Part shown: in pieces, positions 46,512 through 55,641 of the stretch
Layout of the letters: every line of letters starts with the position of its first letter
How positions within the stretch are numbered: position 1 is the stretch's first letter
Assembly (NCBI RefSeq): GCF_007997295.1
Contig: NZ_VORY01000007.1
Span: 62,001 to 126,000, forward strand
DNA length: 64,000 nt
Reading direction: 5' to 3'
DNA from: Gillisia hiemivivida
GTDB taxonomy: Bacteria > Bacteroidota > Bacteroidia > Flavobacteriales > Flavobacteriaceae
The notes under the pieces: model-generated
The model's input: the letters and a program-made list of their open reading frames with translations, nothing else
Told to the model about the DNA's origin: nothing
Databases searched by the model: none
Program-made: the position numbers and the translations under genes

Positions 46512-47390
46512 ATGGCATCTGGATTTTTTGCACTATTAGATGATATCGCTGCCCTTATGGATGACGTATCAGTAATGACCAAGGTCGCTGGTAAAAAAAC
46601 AGCGGGAATATTAGGGGATGATTTAGCGGTAAATGCCGAAAAGGCCTCTGGGTTTATTTCTTCCAGAGAGCTCCCGGTCCTTTGGGCTATTACCAAAGGA
46701 TCTTTACTCAATAAGGTCATAATTCTACCTGTAGCATTTCTGCTAAGTGCGTTTGTACCCGCAGCGATCACAATAATTTTAATTTTTGGTGGTTTATATT
46801 TGGCTTATGAAGGAGCAGAGAAAATCTATGAATATTTCTTTCCACATGCTCATGCCTCAGAAAAGCCGGTTTTAGAAGAACTTTCAGAAGAAGAAGTTTT
46901 AGCGAGAGAAAAGGGAAAGATCAAATCGGCAGTTCTTACTGATTTTATACTCTCGGTAGAGATCATTATCATCGCTTTAGGCACTGTTGCCACTCAAGTT
47001 CTTTCAACGCAAATAATTGTGGTTACTATCATTGCTTTGATCGCAACTGTGGGAGTTTATGGTATTGTAGCACTGATTATTCGTATGGATGAATTTGGAG
47101 CAAAACTGATCGATTTCAACGATAGTGAGGATAGTTTTTCTGATAAAATTGGAAAATTCCTGGTGAGTGCCTTACCAAAAGTGATCAAAAGTTTATCGAT
47201 AATTGGTACAATTGCTTTATTACTCGTTTCTGGTGGGATTTTCTCTCACAATATAGATTTTCTACACGGACTTTTCGAAAGTATTCCTTCAATCATTGTG
47301 GAGTTTTTGCTGGGTCTGGTAATTGGTATGATCGTCCTGGCAATTGTAAGCCTTGGTAAAAAGATATGGAAATCGATGTCCAAAAAATAA
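46512..47390 (+). CDS. DUF808 (YedI-type) inner-membrane protein
   Basis: A 292-aa membrane protein of the DUF808 family. It opens with the family signature FFALLDDIAALMDDVSVMTK (about 5-24), continues KVAGKKTAGILGDDLAVNA, then has several membrane segments (about 75-105, 145-195, 225-250, 265-285). E. coli YedI is the best-known member and has no assigned function. It is a single rightward gene followed by an R1 repeat. Confidence 0.88.
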   Translation: MASGFFALLDDIAALMDDVSVMTKVAGKKTAGILGDDLAVNAEKASGFISSRELPVLWAITKGSLLNKVIILPVAFLLSAFVPAAITIILIFGGLYLAYEGAEKIYEYFFPHAHASEKPVLEELSEEEVLAREKGKIKSAVLTDFILSVEIIIIALGTVATQVLSTQIIVVTIIALIATVGVYGIVALIIRMDEFGAKLIDFNDSEDSFSDKIGKFLVSALPKVIKSLSIIGTIALLLVSGGIFSHNIDFLHGLFESIPSIIVEFLLGLVIGMIVLAIVSLGKKIWKSMSKK

Positions 47391-47479
47391 TTCTTTAACT
47401 TGATGATCTCATGAGTGTATAGAGAAAAGGATTATTTGCTGGTTGTTTTCCAGTTCATTCTTTTCCTGCTTTTTTATTT

Positions 47480-47615
47480 TATTCCCTCATTGAGGGTTAA
47501 TTCCCCGAGGCCTGCCCGAAACATTCAGGCGGGCTTGCCTCGAATTTTTAAAAGTATTTCCCTCCCAAACCATCGGCATATACCTCGTGGGCTTGCCCCC
47601 GAGGTTCTTGATTTA
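47480..47615 (+). repeat. R1 repeat copy f, the clearest copy
   Basis: Starts TATTCCCTCATTGAGGGTTAA, has an inner CCTGCCCGAAAC...GGCGGGCTTGCC palindrome, and ends CCCCGAGGTTCTTGATTTA. It lies downstream of a rightward gene, unlike most other copies, which lie between leftward genes, yet has the same strand orientation. Confidence 0.85.
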
Positions 47616-47622
47616 TCCCTTT

Positions 47623-47751
47623 TTGAAATTTGAACTCCCTGCCTGGATCAAAGCCATCGCACTAAGTGTTTCTGTGCTTGGAATCTTAATTTTTACATTG
47701 CCCATGCTTCTCGACCTTTATTCAAATGGCAAAACAACAAGGGTTGAATAA
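47623..47751 (+). CDS. Possible 42-aa single-pass membrane peptide or gene remnant
   Basis: A frame from TTG (47623) to TAA (47749-47751) codes for 42 residues with a clear membrane helix (IKAIALSVSVLGILIFTLPM) and a short polar tail. There is no ATG, and an in-frame TGA lies just upstream at the edge of the R1 repeat. It may be a small gene with a TTG start, or the 3' end of a gene whose front was replaced by R1. Confidence 0.35.
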   Translation: MKFELPAWIKAIALSVSVLGILIFTLPMLLDLYSNGKTTRVE

Positions 47752-47894
47752 TATTTTAGCAGCCTAAATCTGTGCTGAAAACCAATATCTGATAAAATTT
47801 TCTATTTATTTTAAATTATTGATCTTCTTTTACTTAAGCATTTTATATTAGATAAAAATTCTTTTGAAGAATCAAAAATTACTTAACTTTAAGT

Positions 47895-49043
47895 ATGAAT
47901 AGACAATATGATATCATCATCGCAGGTGCTGGCGGGATTGCTCAGGCAGCCGGACTTATGCTTGCGGAATTAAGTGCGGTATGTCCTAGGCTTTTTATAG
48001 CCAACCGAAACCTGGACAAAGCTCAAAAAATGGCATCCTGGATCAAACAGGGTGCTTCCAGGAAAATTGAGATCGAGTGTTTTGAATTACCCTTAGATGA
48101 TATCACAGATAAGCAAAAAAAAATTCTTAATAAAGCGGATATTCTTCTTGATTGTCTTCCCGGTAGTCTCGCGCCCAAGATGGCGGTATTGGCAAAAGAT
48201 TACTCTATGCATTATGCGAATCTCACCGAATATGTTTCAGAAACCGAAAGCATAAAAGCTTTGGCTCAGGATGCAGATACCGGCTTCTTATTACAAACCG
48301 GACTGGCGCCCGGTTATATCGATGTTTTAGGGCATCATCTCTTTCAAGAATTTTGTGAAAAATATAAGGTTAAACAAGTGGATTCTATCGCTCTTAAAGT
48401 CGGCGCACTTACTAAACACGCGGTAGCCCCTCATTATTATGGATTCACCTGGAGTCCGGTGGGAGTGGCCACAGAATATTTGAAAGATGCAGTAGTAATT
48501 CGCAATAATAAAGAAAGCACTTTAGCCTCTCTTTCTGAAAGAGCACGTATTATCATTGACGGAAAAACTTATGAAGAAGATCTAACCTCTGGTGGTGCAG
48601 CAGATCTACCTAAATTTCTGGAAAACCAGGTGAGGTCTTTGGATTATAAGACCCTTAGATTTCCAGGACACTACGCCTGGGTGGGTGAGCAATTGAATTC
48701 GATGGGAAAAAGCGCAAATGTATTGAAACAATTACAGGAAAGAATGGAAGCGGTGATCCCTCATATTGAGGAAGACCAGATTATCCTGTTTGCTTCAGTA
48801 GAGGGGAAAGACGATAAGGGCCTCAAGCGAAAAATTGAAGTGTCCAACAGGATCCTGCCTCAAAAAATAGGAAAGCATTGGCTTCGTGCCATTCAAACTA
48901 CTACCGCGGCTCCTTTACTTCAATCTGCGCTGCTTTTGCTGGAAGGCTCAGAAAAAGGAGTGATCCTCCAAAGCCAGGTCCATACCAGTGATTTTTTAAA
49001 TGGTCATTTTATTAAGCCTGTGTACGGAGAAATCAAGTTATGA
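47895..49043 (+). CDS. Saccharopine dehydrogenase-like oxidoreductase
   Basis: A 382-aa NAD(P)-dependent protein with an N-terminal Rossmann fold (IIIAGAGGIAQAAGLML, GxGGxxQ form, about 7-23) and ANRNLDKAQKMASW after the second strand. DCLPGSLAPKMA and LTEYVSE are typical of the saccharopine dehydrogenase superfamily. The C-terminal domain (about 140-340) includes TGLAPGYIDVLGHHL. The substrate is uncertain: true saccharopine reductase is only one of several options. Single rightward gene. Confidence 0.8.
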   Translation: MNRQYDIIIAGAGGIAQAAGLMLAELSAVCPRLFIANRNLDKAQKMASWIKQGASRKIEIECFELPLDDITDKQKKILNKADILLDCLPGSLAPKMAVLAKDYSMHYANLTEYVSETESIKALAQDADTGFLLQTGLAPGYIDVLGHHLFQEFCEKYKVKQVDSIALKVGALTKHAVAPHYYGFTWSPVGVATEYLKDAVVIRNNKESTLASLSERARIIIDGKTYEEDLTSGGAADLPKFLENQVRSLDYKTLRFPGHYAWVGEQLNSMGKSANVLKQLQERMEAVIPHIEEDQIILFASVEGKDDKGLKRKIEVSNRILPQKIGKHWLRAIQTTTAAPLLQSALLLLEGSEKGVILQSQVHTSDFLNGHFIKPVYGEIKL

Positions 49044-49055
49044 ATATAATTTTTC

Positions 49056-49244
49056 TGTATGTCCGCTTTTGTTCCAGTAAATAGTTTTTTATTAATTGAT
49101 TATAGGTTGTTACCGTCATGCTGAACTTGTTTCAGCATCTCAAATATGTGGTATATGACCCTGAAACTCCCGATGGTTCGGGACTGGGTGACGCGACCAT
49201 TTCAGATGGGATAATTTGGTCACTGTACTCTAAACGGACATACA
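49056..49244. repeat. R2 MITE-like element, second complete copy
   Basis: A 189-bp non-coding element with perfect 10-bp terminal inverted repeats TGTATGTCCG (49056-49065) and CGGACATACA (49235-49244). Its interior carries GCTGAACTTGTTTCAGC and CCCTGAAACTCCCGATGG-type palindromes related to the copy at 17857. It starts 13 bp after the saccharopine-dehydrogenase-like gene. Confidence 0.8.
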
Positions 49245-49381
49245 ATTAATTTATTTATCGTTTCATAGGTCAAAATTTTATTAATTTAAAGATCAATTGA
49301 AGCTTTTTGTATTTCACTTCATTTCGGTCGACATCCTTTTTCAAACCTCCACTCTGTACTTGTAGTGTAAATAGAATCAAG

Positions 49382-49624
49382 ATGAGAAAACTTGAAATAA
49401 CCCTTACCGAAGAGCACTATCAACATATTCAGGGAGAGCCCAAATATGCTAACTGATTTCATTCGTCTGAAGATGTCTTTGGAGGATATGAACAATGCTT
49501 AAGTTTAGACATACCAAATGTTTTGGATGGCATTTCGAATCGAAATTCAGAAATAATTAAAACCTCGACTTACAAATGTTTCGATTCCCACAGTGTATTC
49601 AGGTTTTTAGACAAAAAGAAATGA
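49382..49624 (+). pseudogene. Small gene with an internal stop codon
   Basis: An 81-codon frame from ATG 49382 to TGA 49622 is broken by one in-frame TGA at codon 25 (about 49454-49456). The first part reads MRKLEITLTEEHYQHIQGEP; the second part contains FHSSEDVFGGYEQCLSLDIP. The sequence looks protein-like on both sides, so this is probably a recent nonsense mutation. The family is not recognised. Confidence 0.5.
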
Positions 49625-49626
49625 AA

Positions 49627-49659
49627 CAAAGAAACCCGCCATTCCGGCGGGTTTCTTTG
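49627..49659. terminator. Bidirectional terminator
   Basis: CAAAGAAACCCGCC pairs with GGCGGGTTTCTTTG around ATTCC, a 14-bp perfect stem. It separates the convergent small pseudogene and the M16 peptidase gene and has T-rich flanks on both strands. Confidence 0.88.
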
Positions 49660-49677
49660 TTTACACTAACTCTTGAA

Positions 49678-52566
49678 TTAATCTATAACTTTTTCCGTTT
49701 TAAGATCAATAGGTTGTTTAACTTCATTTCCTTGCTTATCCAGCAATTTTACTTCATCAAAACCCATTTCCTTAAACTGTTCCAGCTGAGTAGCTGCATC
49801 CCCAACCACCAGGTAAGCCATTTTTGACTCATCCAGATATTTTTGCGCCAGCTTCTTGTGTTGCTCCAAGGTCATAGAACCAATAATCTTCTCTTCTTTC
49901 TCAATATATTTAGGATCAAGATCGTAAGCACTCATTTCCTGTAGCATTCCAAGTAATGATCCCTGGGTTTCAAAACGAAGGGCATTAGATTTTATTAATG
50001 CATTTTTTGTGAATTCCAGATCTTCTGGAGTTATACCCTCTTTATATTTAGCGATTTCATCCTTAAAAATCCCTACAGATTCTCCGGTTGTATTTGTACG
50101 CACACTCGAGGAAGCGGTAAAGGTTCCCGGAATTTTTGATCCGCTGAAACCTGAACGGGCACCATAGGTATATCCTTTTTCCTCACGTAATATAAGGTTG
50201 ACATTTCCGGAGAAGGATCCTCCTAGTTTGTAATTCATCACCTCGGCCGGGAAGAAATCTTCACTGGTTCTTGGTAAAGCGATGTATCCAATATTGATAA
50301 CAGATTGCTTGGCATTAGGAACATCTACAAAATATAAGGATGCCTTGTCACGATCATTGCTAACATCAAATTCGGGAATATTTACCTCTTTTGGTTCCCA
50401 TTTTTCTGCCAGACTTTTTGCAGCTTCTAAAGCTTCAGCTTTAGAAATATCACCTACTATATGCATACGGCTCACAGTGGGAGAAAAATATTTATTATAA
50501 TATTCTTTTAAGTCTTGAATTTTAATAGATTTAACAGATTCTACTGTTCCTGAAGTTGGATAAGCAAAAGGATGATCCTCACCATACAGCACCTTGTTGT
50601 AAACCTGGTTTGCAATTACGTTAGGATTAGCCTCATTTCTTTTTATCCCATTAATAGTACTGGTTTTTATGCGGGCGAATTCCTTCTCATCCCAACGAGG
50701 TTCAAGTAAAATTTCCGAAACCAGAGCCATTGTTTTATCAAAGTTACGCGTAAGGGTATTCCCACGAATAACGATAGATTCGTTGGTGGTATACATGTTT
50801 ATACTAGCACCAAGCATGTCTATTTCTTCTTCCAGTTCTGCAGGAGTTTTATTGGCAGTACCTTCCATCAGGATATCTGTCATTAAATTTGCCACTCCAT
50901 TTTTACTTAAGTCGTCTAGTAAATGTCCTCCTTCAATAACAATACTGAAATTCACCAAAGGCAATTCAGTTTGTTCCAATCCGTAAACCTTAAGTTGATT
51001 ACCAAGTGTTGCTTTCCAGGAATCTGGAATATTTAATTTAGGAGTTTCACCCATTTCAGGTTGCACTGAACGATCAAATTTTGAAGGGGTCTTTTGTATT
51101 TCTTGTTGTACTTCGGCCACTTCAGATTCCACATTCTCTGTAATCTCTTCTTCAACCACTTCGGCTTTTTCAGAATTTTCAGCAATTAGGTCCAAATTTC
51201 CCTTAGGTACAAAGCTTGTAAGAATAAAAGGCTTGTTTTTAATGTATTCCTTGTAAACGCGCATTACATCTTCTTTGGTTACTGCACGAATGTTTTGGAT
51301 GTCTTTTTCTATGTAACCGGGATCTCCAGTGAAAACATCGTAACGGGCTAATTGGAAAGATTTACCAAGAACACTGCTTATGCCATTGTAAAAGTCGGTT
51401 TCCTGGCCTGCCTTAATTCTCTCGATATCTCTTTCAGTTACACCCTCTTTTTCAAATAAAGCAAATGCTTCCTCGATACCTGCTTCTACGCTATCAAGAT
51501 CTACACCTGCATTTGCGGTAACAGAGATCTGGAATTTACCGGCAATCTGGCTGGCACTATTGTAGGCGTATGGTTGGGAAGTAAGTTCCTTTTCTTCTAC
51601 AAGAACCTTGTATAATGGAGCTTCTTTTCCGTCATATAGTATTTTTCCAAGGAAATCTAATGCATATGCGTCTTTGGTGTATTGCTCAACTACTGGCCAA
51701 ACCATATTAAGTTGAGGTGCTGTTGCGAAATTATCCTCGTGATAAAGCCGTTTAGATTCGGCAAGTGTAACAGTTTGTATTTTCAGTGGTGCCACTTCCT
51801 GTCGTTTTTTAATTTCACCAAAATATTTTTCTATCATCTTTTTGGTTTCTGCTTTTTCAAAATCTCCAGCAATAACCAATGTTGCATTGTTAGGTCCGTA
51901 AAATTTGTCGTAGAATTCTTTTACATCAGCTACGGTGGCATTTTGAAGATCTTCAAGTTCCCCAATTACCTGCCAGCTATAAGGATGTCCATCTGGGTAT
52001 AGATTTTTATCAATCACCCAGCCGGTGTGACCGTAAGGGTTGTTGTCCACCCGCTGACGCTTTTCGTTTTGTACTACTTCTTGCTGATTTGCAAAGGCAG
52101 TTTCAGTTACGGTATTAATTAGGTAGCCCATCCTGTCAGATTCCAGCCACATTACCATTTCGAGTGCATTCTTTGGTACAACTTCGTAATATACTGTTCC
52201 ATCTTGCCAGGTTCCACCGTTTAAAGTACCTCCGGCATCCTGAATCTTTTTAAAGAACTGATCCTGCGGAACATTTTCGGATTCCTGAAAGAGCATGTGC
52301 TCAAAAAGGTGAGCAAAACCTGTACGTCCCTTTTTCTCGCGGTTAGATCCTACCCCATATTGTATGGCTAAAGAAACTATTGGATCCGATTTATCCTGAT
52401 GAAGGATTATATTAAGACCGTTATCTAGCTCATATTTTTCGAATTCGATTGATAACTCGGGATCTTGATTGGCTTTTTCTTGCCCCATAGCCTTGTCGCA
52501 GTAAACAAAAGCTACCACGCTTAAAGAAAGCATAAAAGCCCTCAGTTTAAACTTTAAGTTTGTCAT
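49678..52566 (-). CDS. Secreted M16 zinc peptidase, two-repeat
   Basis: A 962-aa insulinase-type peptidase with a signal peptide (MTNLKFKLRAFMLSLSVVAF, then AMGQ). The first half has the inverted zinc motif HLFEH (His86, Glu89, His90) and the distal glutamate in NQQEVVQNE. The second half (about 520-900) is a degenerate, non-catalytic M16 domain, as is normal for the fused form. An acidic linker (about 470-500) joins them. It is probably periplasmic and degrades peptides. Single leftward gene. Confidence 0.92.
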   Translation of the reverse strand: MTNLKFKLRAFMLSLSVVAFVYCDKAMGQEKANQDPELSIEFEKYELDNGLNIILHQDKSDPIVSLAIQYGVGSNREKKGRTGFAHLFEHMLFQESENVPQDQFFKKIQDAGGTLNGGTWQDGTVYYEVVPKNALEMVMWLESDRMGYLINTVTETAFANQQEVVQNEKRQRVDNNPYGHTGWVIDKNLYPDGHPYSWQVIGELEDLQNATVADVKEFYDKFYGPNNATLVIAGDFEKAETKKMIEKYFGEIKKRQEVAPLKIQTVTLAESKRLYHEDNFATAPQLNMVWPVVEQYTKDAYALDFLGKILYDGKEAPLYKVLVEEKELTSQPYAYNSASQIAGKFQISVTANAGVDLDSVEAGIEEAFALFEKEGVTERDIERIKAGQETDFYNGISSVLGKSFQLARYDVFTGDPGYIEKDIQNIRAVTKEDVMRVYKEYIKNKPFILTSFVPKGNLDLIAENSEKAEVVEEEITENVESEVAEVQQEIQKTPSKFDRSVQPEMGETPKLNIPDSWKATLGNQLKVYGLEQTELPLVNFSIVIEGGHLLDDLSKNGVANLMTDILMEGTANKTPAELEEEIDMLGASINMYTTNESIVIRGNTLTRNFDKTMALVSEILLEPRWDEKEFARIKTSTINGIKRNEANPNVIANQVYNKVLYGEDHPFAYPTSGTVESVKSIKIQDLKEYYNKYFSPTVSRMHIVGDISKAEALEAAKSLAEKWEPKEVNIPEFDVSNDRDKASLYFVDVPNAKQSVINIGYIALPRTSEDFFPAEVMNYKLGGSFSGNVNLILREEKGYTYGARSGFSGSKIPGTFTASSSVRTNTTGESVGIFKDEIAKYKEGITPEDLEFTKNALIKSNALRFETQGSLLGMLQEMSAYDLDPKYIEKEEKIIGSMTLEQHKKLAQKYLDESKMAYLVVGDAATQLEQFKEMGFDEVKLLDKQGNEVKQPIDLKTEKVID

Positions 52567-52753
52567 ATTAACATGTTTTGATTTATGATTGTTAAATATA
52601 AAGAATTGAGTTTTAGTAAAATGATTATTATTTAAAGAAGTGGAGTATAAAATACTTTTTTCTCACTTATTGAGTGAAAAATCAATTAAAATCAAGGACA
52701 TAATTGTTTAATGAAAAAGCATCATATGGAAATAGCTAAAAAAGGGGTTCAAT

Positions 52754-53263
52754 GTGCTTTCGGATTATCGCGACCAGGGAATTATTAAAGCTTGGGGAAT
52801 GGGTATAAACAAAATACGGCCTATTCTAGATTGTATGGAAGCGGCAGATCTCGATATCTGTCTTTCCGCAACCCAATACTCTATTTTGGAGCACGAAGAT
52901 GCGGTAGATCGCTTGTTGCCTGCTGTAAATAAAAATGGGGTAAAGCTAGTTTCCGGCGTTGAATATAACTCTAGGTTTATGGCCAATAAGAATCGCTACA
53001 ATTACAAGGAACATATTCCAAAAGGCATGGAGGACAAACGCGCCCGCATAGCAGTCATTACTAAAGATCACGGCACCGATATAATTACCGCTGCAATGCA
53101 CTTTGTATTGGCTTCAGATGAATTTGCAGCAATAATCTCAGGAATGAGTAAAACAGCGCAAGTGGTGGATAACGTTGGGGTATTTTAAAGAAAGATACCA
53201 AACGATTTTTGGAAGGAGTTAAAGGAAGAAGGTCTTATATATGAAAAAGCCCAAACCTCTTAA
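52754..53263 (+). pseudogene. Aldo/keto reductase remnant
   Basis: The C-terminal half of an aldo/keto reductase of the L-fucose or D-threo-aldose dehydrogenase type: GIIKAWGMGINKIRPI, LSATQYSILEH, NGVKLVSGVEYNSRFM and AAIISGMSKTAQVVDN. The N-terminal half, with the catalytic tyrosine, is missing. The frame also has a TAA at 53186-53188, after which the family's usual ending continues in the same frame (IPNDFWKELKEEGLIYEK) to a second stop at 53261-53263. Truncated at the front and broken near the end, it is non-functional. Confidence 0.85.
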
Positions 53264-53676
53264 GAAAAATAAAAAGCTTCCATATTAAAAATCAGCGAAA
53301 CAGTTGCGAGAGATTGATTTTATTCAGTTGAGAATTCTAATATGGTCTTTGCAGAATTTGAATCAGAGCATTCAATTACAACTGTGTTGAGTAATGCAAT
53401 TAGCAGGAATATGGATGCGTCCTGAAAATTATTGGGCTTATTGACTTAACTATTTTCTTTCTTGGTTTCTAAAATCGCACTTTTTCGACTAAATCTGTTA
53501 TTTGCGATAAGTTCATATTCCCTAGGGTGTATTATCATTTGAAAAATTGGAATTTTCTTGGATTCTTAATATTCTATAAATTCTCATACAATTTACAAAG
53601 TATTGTTAATTGCATTTTTAATTTCTACCGATTACTTAAATTTAATACAAACTAATTTCAACCTAAATGTATTATT
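53264..53676. other. Gene-free stretch before the DNA-repair island
   Basis: 413 bp of AT-rich DNA without a coding frame. It should contain the promoter of the alcohol dehydrogenase gene, but no good TAnnTTTG box was found. Confidence 0.4.
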
Positions 53677-54825
53677 ATGAGAGCATTATGTTATTACGGA
53701 AATGAGGATGTAAGAATCGATAACGTTCCAGATCCTAAAATTGAAGATCAAAGAGATATAATCATAAAGGTTACTTCAACTGCTATTTGCGGATCAGATC
53801 TGCACATTTATGGAGGTTTAATGCCTACTATGGAAAAGGGGGATATTTTAGGTCACGAATTTATGGGGGAAGTCGTAGAAATAGGGAAAGATGTCAAAAA
53901 ATTTAAAAAAGGGGATCGGGTTGTAATTCCTTTTACCATTGCATGTGGACATTGTAATTACTGCGATGAAGATCTTTTTTCGCTTTGTGACAATTCTAAT
54001 CCCAATGAAGATCTTTGTAAAGAAAATTTAGGTCATTCTATATCTGGACTTTTTGGTTTCTCCCACATGTTGGGAGGTTTTTCTGGAGGCCAAGCAGAAT
54101 ATGTTCGGGTGCCATATGCTGATGTAGGGCCTATAAAAGTTCCGGATTCGTTAAGCGATGATCAAGCTCTCTTTTTATCTGATATTTTTCCAACAGGATA
54201 TATGGGGGCCGAAAATGCTAATATTAAGAAAGGTGATACCGTAGCAGTATGGGGATGTGGTCCAGTAGGACAATTCGCCATTCAAAGTGCTTGGATGTTG
54301 GGTGCTAAACGCGTAATCGCCATAGATGTGGTCAAAGAAAGACTAGATATGGCAGAGAAGCATGGAAAGGCTGAAGTAATTAGGACAGTTGATGCAGATG
54401 AAGTGTACTCGAAATTAATGGAAATGACAAAAGGAAAAGGCCCTGATTGCTGCATAGATGCTGTTGGAGCTGAAGCTCACGGTGCTGAAGGTTTCCAAAA
54501 GAATTTAGATGCTTCCCAACCAAGTGCATTAGCACAAATTTTTAAATCCTGTAAAAAGGCTGGAAATGTTTCTATTCCTGGGGTATATCTTGGAAAGGTA
54601 AAGGAACTACCCTTCGGGATTGCAATGAACAAATCCCTCAATTTGAAAATGGGCCAAACCCACATGCAACACTATTTGGAACCACTTCTTAAAAAAGTTG
54701 TAGAGGGTAAAATAGATCCTTCATTTATTATAACTCATCGAATGAAATTAGAGGATGCACCTGAGGCTTATAAAAAGTTTAGAAATAAGGAGGATGGCTG
54801 CGTAAAAGTGGTATTGACTCCCTAA
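53677..54825 (+). CDS. Zinc-dependent alcohol dehydrogenase
   Basis: A 382-aa medium-chain dehydrogenase of the glutathione-independent formaldehyde dehydrogenase type. Catalytic zinc ligands are in [13 protein letters not shown] and LGHEFMGEV; structural-zinc cysteines are in [17 protein letters not shown]; the NAD-binding motif is [10 protein letters not shown] (about 190). The long lid before residue 130 and the [15 protein letters not shown] stretch fit this subgroup. It precedes ku by 35 bp on the same strand, so it may share a transcript, though no repair role is known. Confidence 0.88.
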   Translation: MRALCYYGNEDVRIDNVPDPKIEDQRDIIIKVTSTAICGSDLHIYGGLMPTMEKGDILGHEFMGEVVEIGKDVKKFKKGDRVVIPFTIACGHCNYCDEDLFSLCDNSNPNEDLCKENLGHSISGLFGFSHMLGGFSGGQAEYVRVPYADVGPIKVPDSLSDDQALFLSDIFPTGYMGAENANIKKGDTVAVWGCGPVGQFAIQSAWMLGAKRVIAIDVVKERLDMAEKHGKAEVIRTVDADEVYSKLMEMTKGKGPDCCIDAVGAEAHGAEGFQKNLDASQPSALAQIFKSCKKAGNVSIPGVYLGKVKELPFGIAMNKSLNLKMGQTHMQHYLEPLLKKVVEGKIDPSFIITHRMKLEDAPEAYKKFRNKEDGCVKVVLTP

Positions 54826-54860
54826 TTAATTTTTTTACCTCTAATTAGAAATTATAAAAT

Positions 54861-55637
54861 ATGAGATCAATTTGGAATGGCTCCATTAGTTTCGGACTAG
54901 TGTCAATACCTATTAAGTTATATTCAGGTTCTGAAGATAGAAAGCTAGACTTGGATATGCTAGATAGGCACGACAACGCTCGAATTAGATACAAAAGAGT
55001 AAATGAAGAAACCGGCAAGGAAGTAGAATGGAAAGACATTGTAAAGGGTTTCAAAAAAGATGATGCTTATATAGTTTTAGAAAAAGAGGACTTTGAACAA
55101 GCCAATTTAAAGAAAAATAAAACCATAGATATAGAAGAATTCATCAATGAATCTGACGTGGCTGATGTGCTTTTTAAAAAGCCCTATTTTCTAGAACCTC
55201 AAAAAGAAGGAGGTAAATCCTATAATCTATTGCGAGATGCTTTAAAAAAAACTAAAAAAGTGGGAGTTGCTACTTTCGTAATGCGCCAAAAGGAAAATCT
55301 TTGTCTTATTGGTATCTATAAGAAAGCACTTGTTCTACATGTAATTAGATTTGATGATGAAATTCGAGATCCAGGGGAGCTTAAATTACCTACCATCAAG
55401 ATTTCAAAAAAAGAAGTCGAAATGGCCATCAGTTTAATTGAGCAGTACACAGATAAATTCGATCTTGAAAAATATAAGGATGTTTATAATGAACAGTTGA
55501 TGAAGATCATTAAGTCAAAATCCACTGGGAAAGTTAAGAAACCTGAGAAATTTGAAAGTAAACCAACTCCTGCCACAGATCTAATGGCACAGCTTAAAGC
55601 CAGTTTGGAGAAGAAAAAGAAGAGTAAAGCTTCCTAA
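54861..55637 (+). CDS. ku: Ku protein, non-homologous end joining
   Basis: A 258-aa bacterial Ku, which forms a homodimeric ring on DNA ends and recruits LigD. It starts with the family signature MRSIWNGSISFGLVSIPIKL and contains HDNARIRYKRVNEETGKEVE, the core strands and helices (KPYFLEPQKEGGKSYNLLRDAL) and a lysine-rich C-terminal tail (about 225-258) that in other Ku proteins aids DNA binding and LigD contact. It is followed by ligD after 4 bp, so they are co-transcribed. Confidence 0.95.
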   Translation: MRSIWNGSISFGLVSIPIKLYSGSEDRKLDLDMLDRHDNARIRYKRVNEETGKEVEWKDIVKGFKKDDAYIVLEKEDFEQANLKKNKTIDIEEFINESDVADVLFKKPYFLEPQKEGGKSYNLLRDALKKTKKVGVATFVMRQKENLCLIGIYKKALVLHVIRFDDEIRDPGELKLPTIKISKKEVEMAISLIEQYTDKFDLEKYKDVYNEQLMKIIKSKSTGKVKKPEKFESKPTPATDLMAQLKASLEKKKKSKAS

Positions 55638-55641
55638 TATA

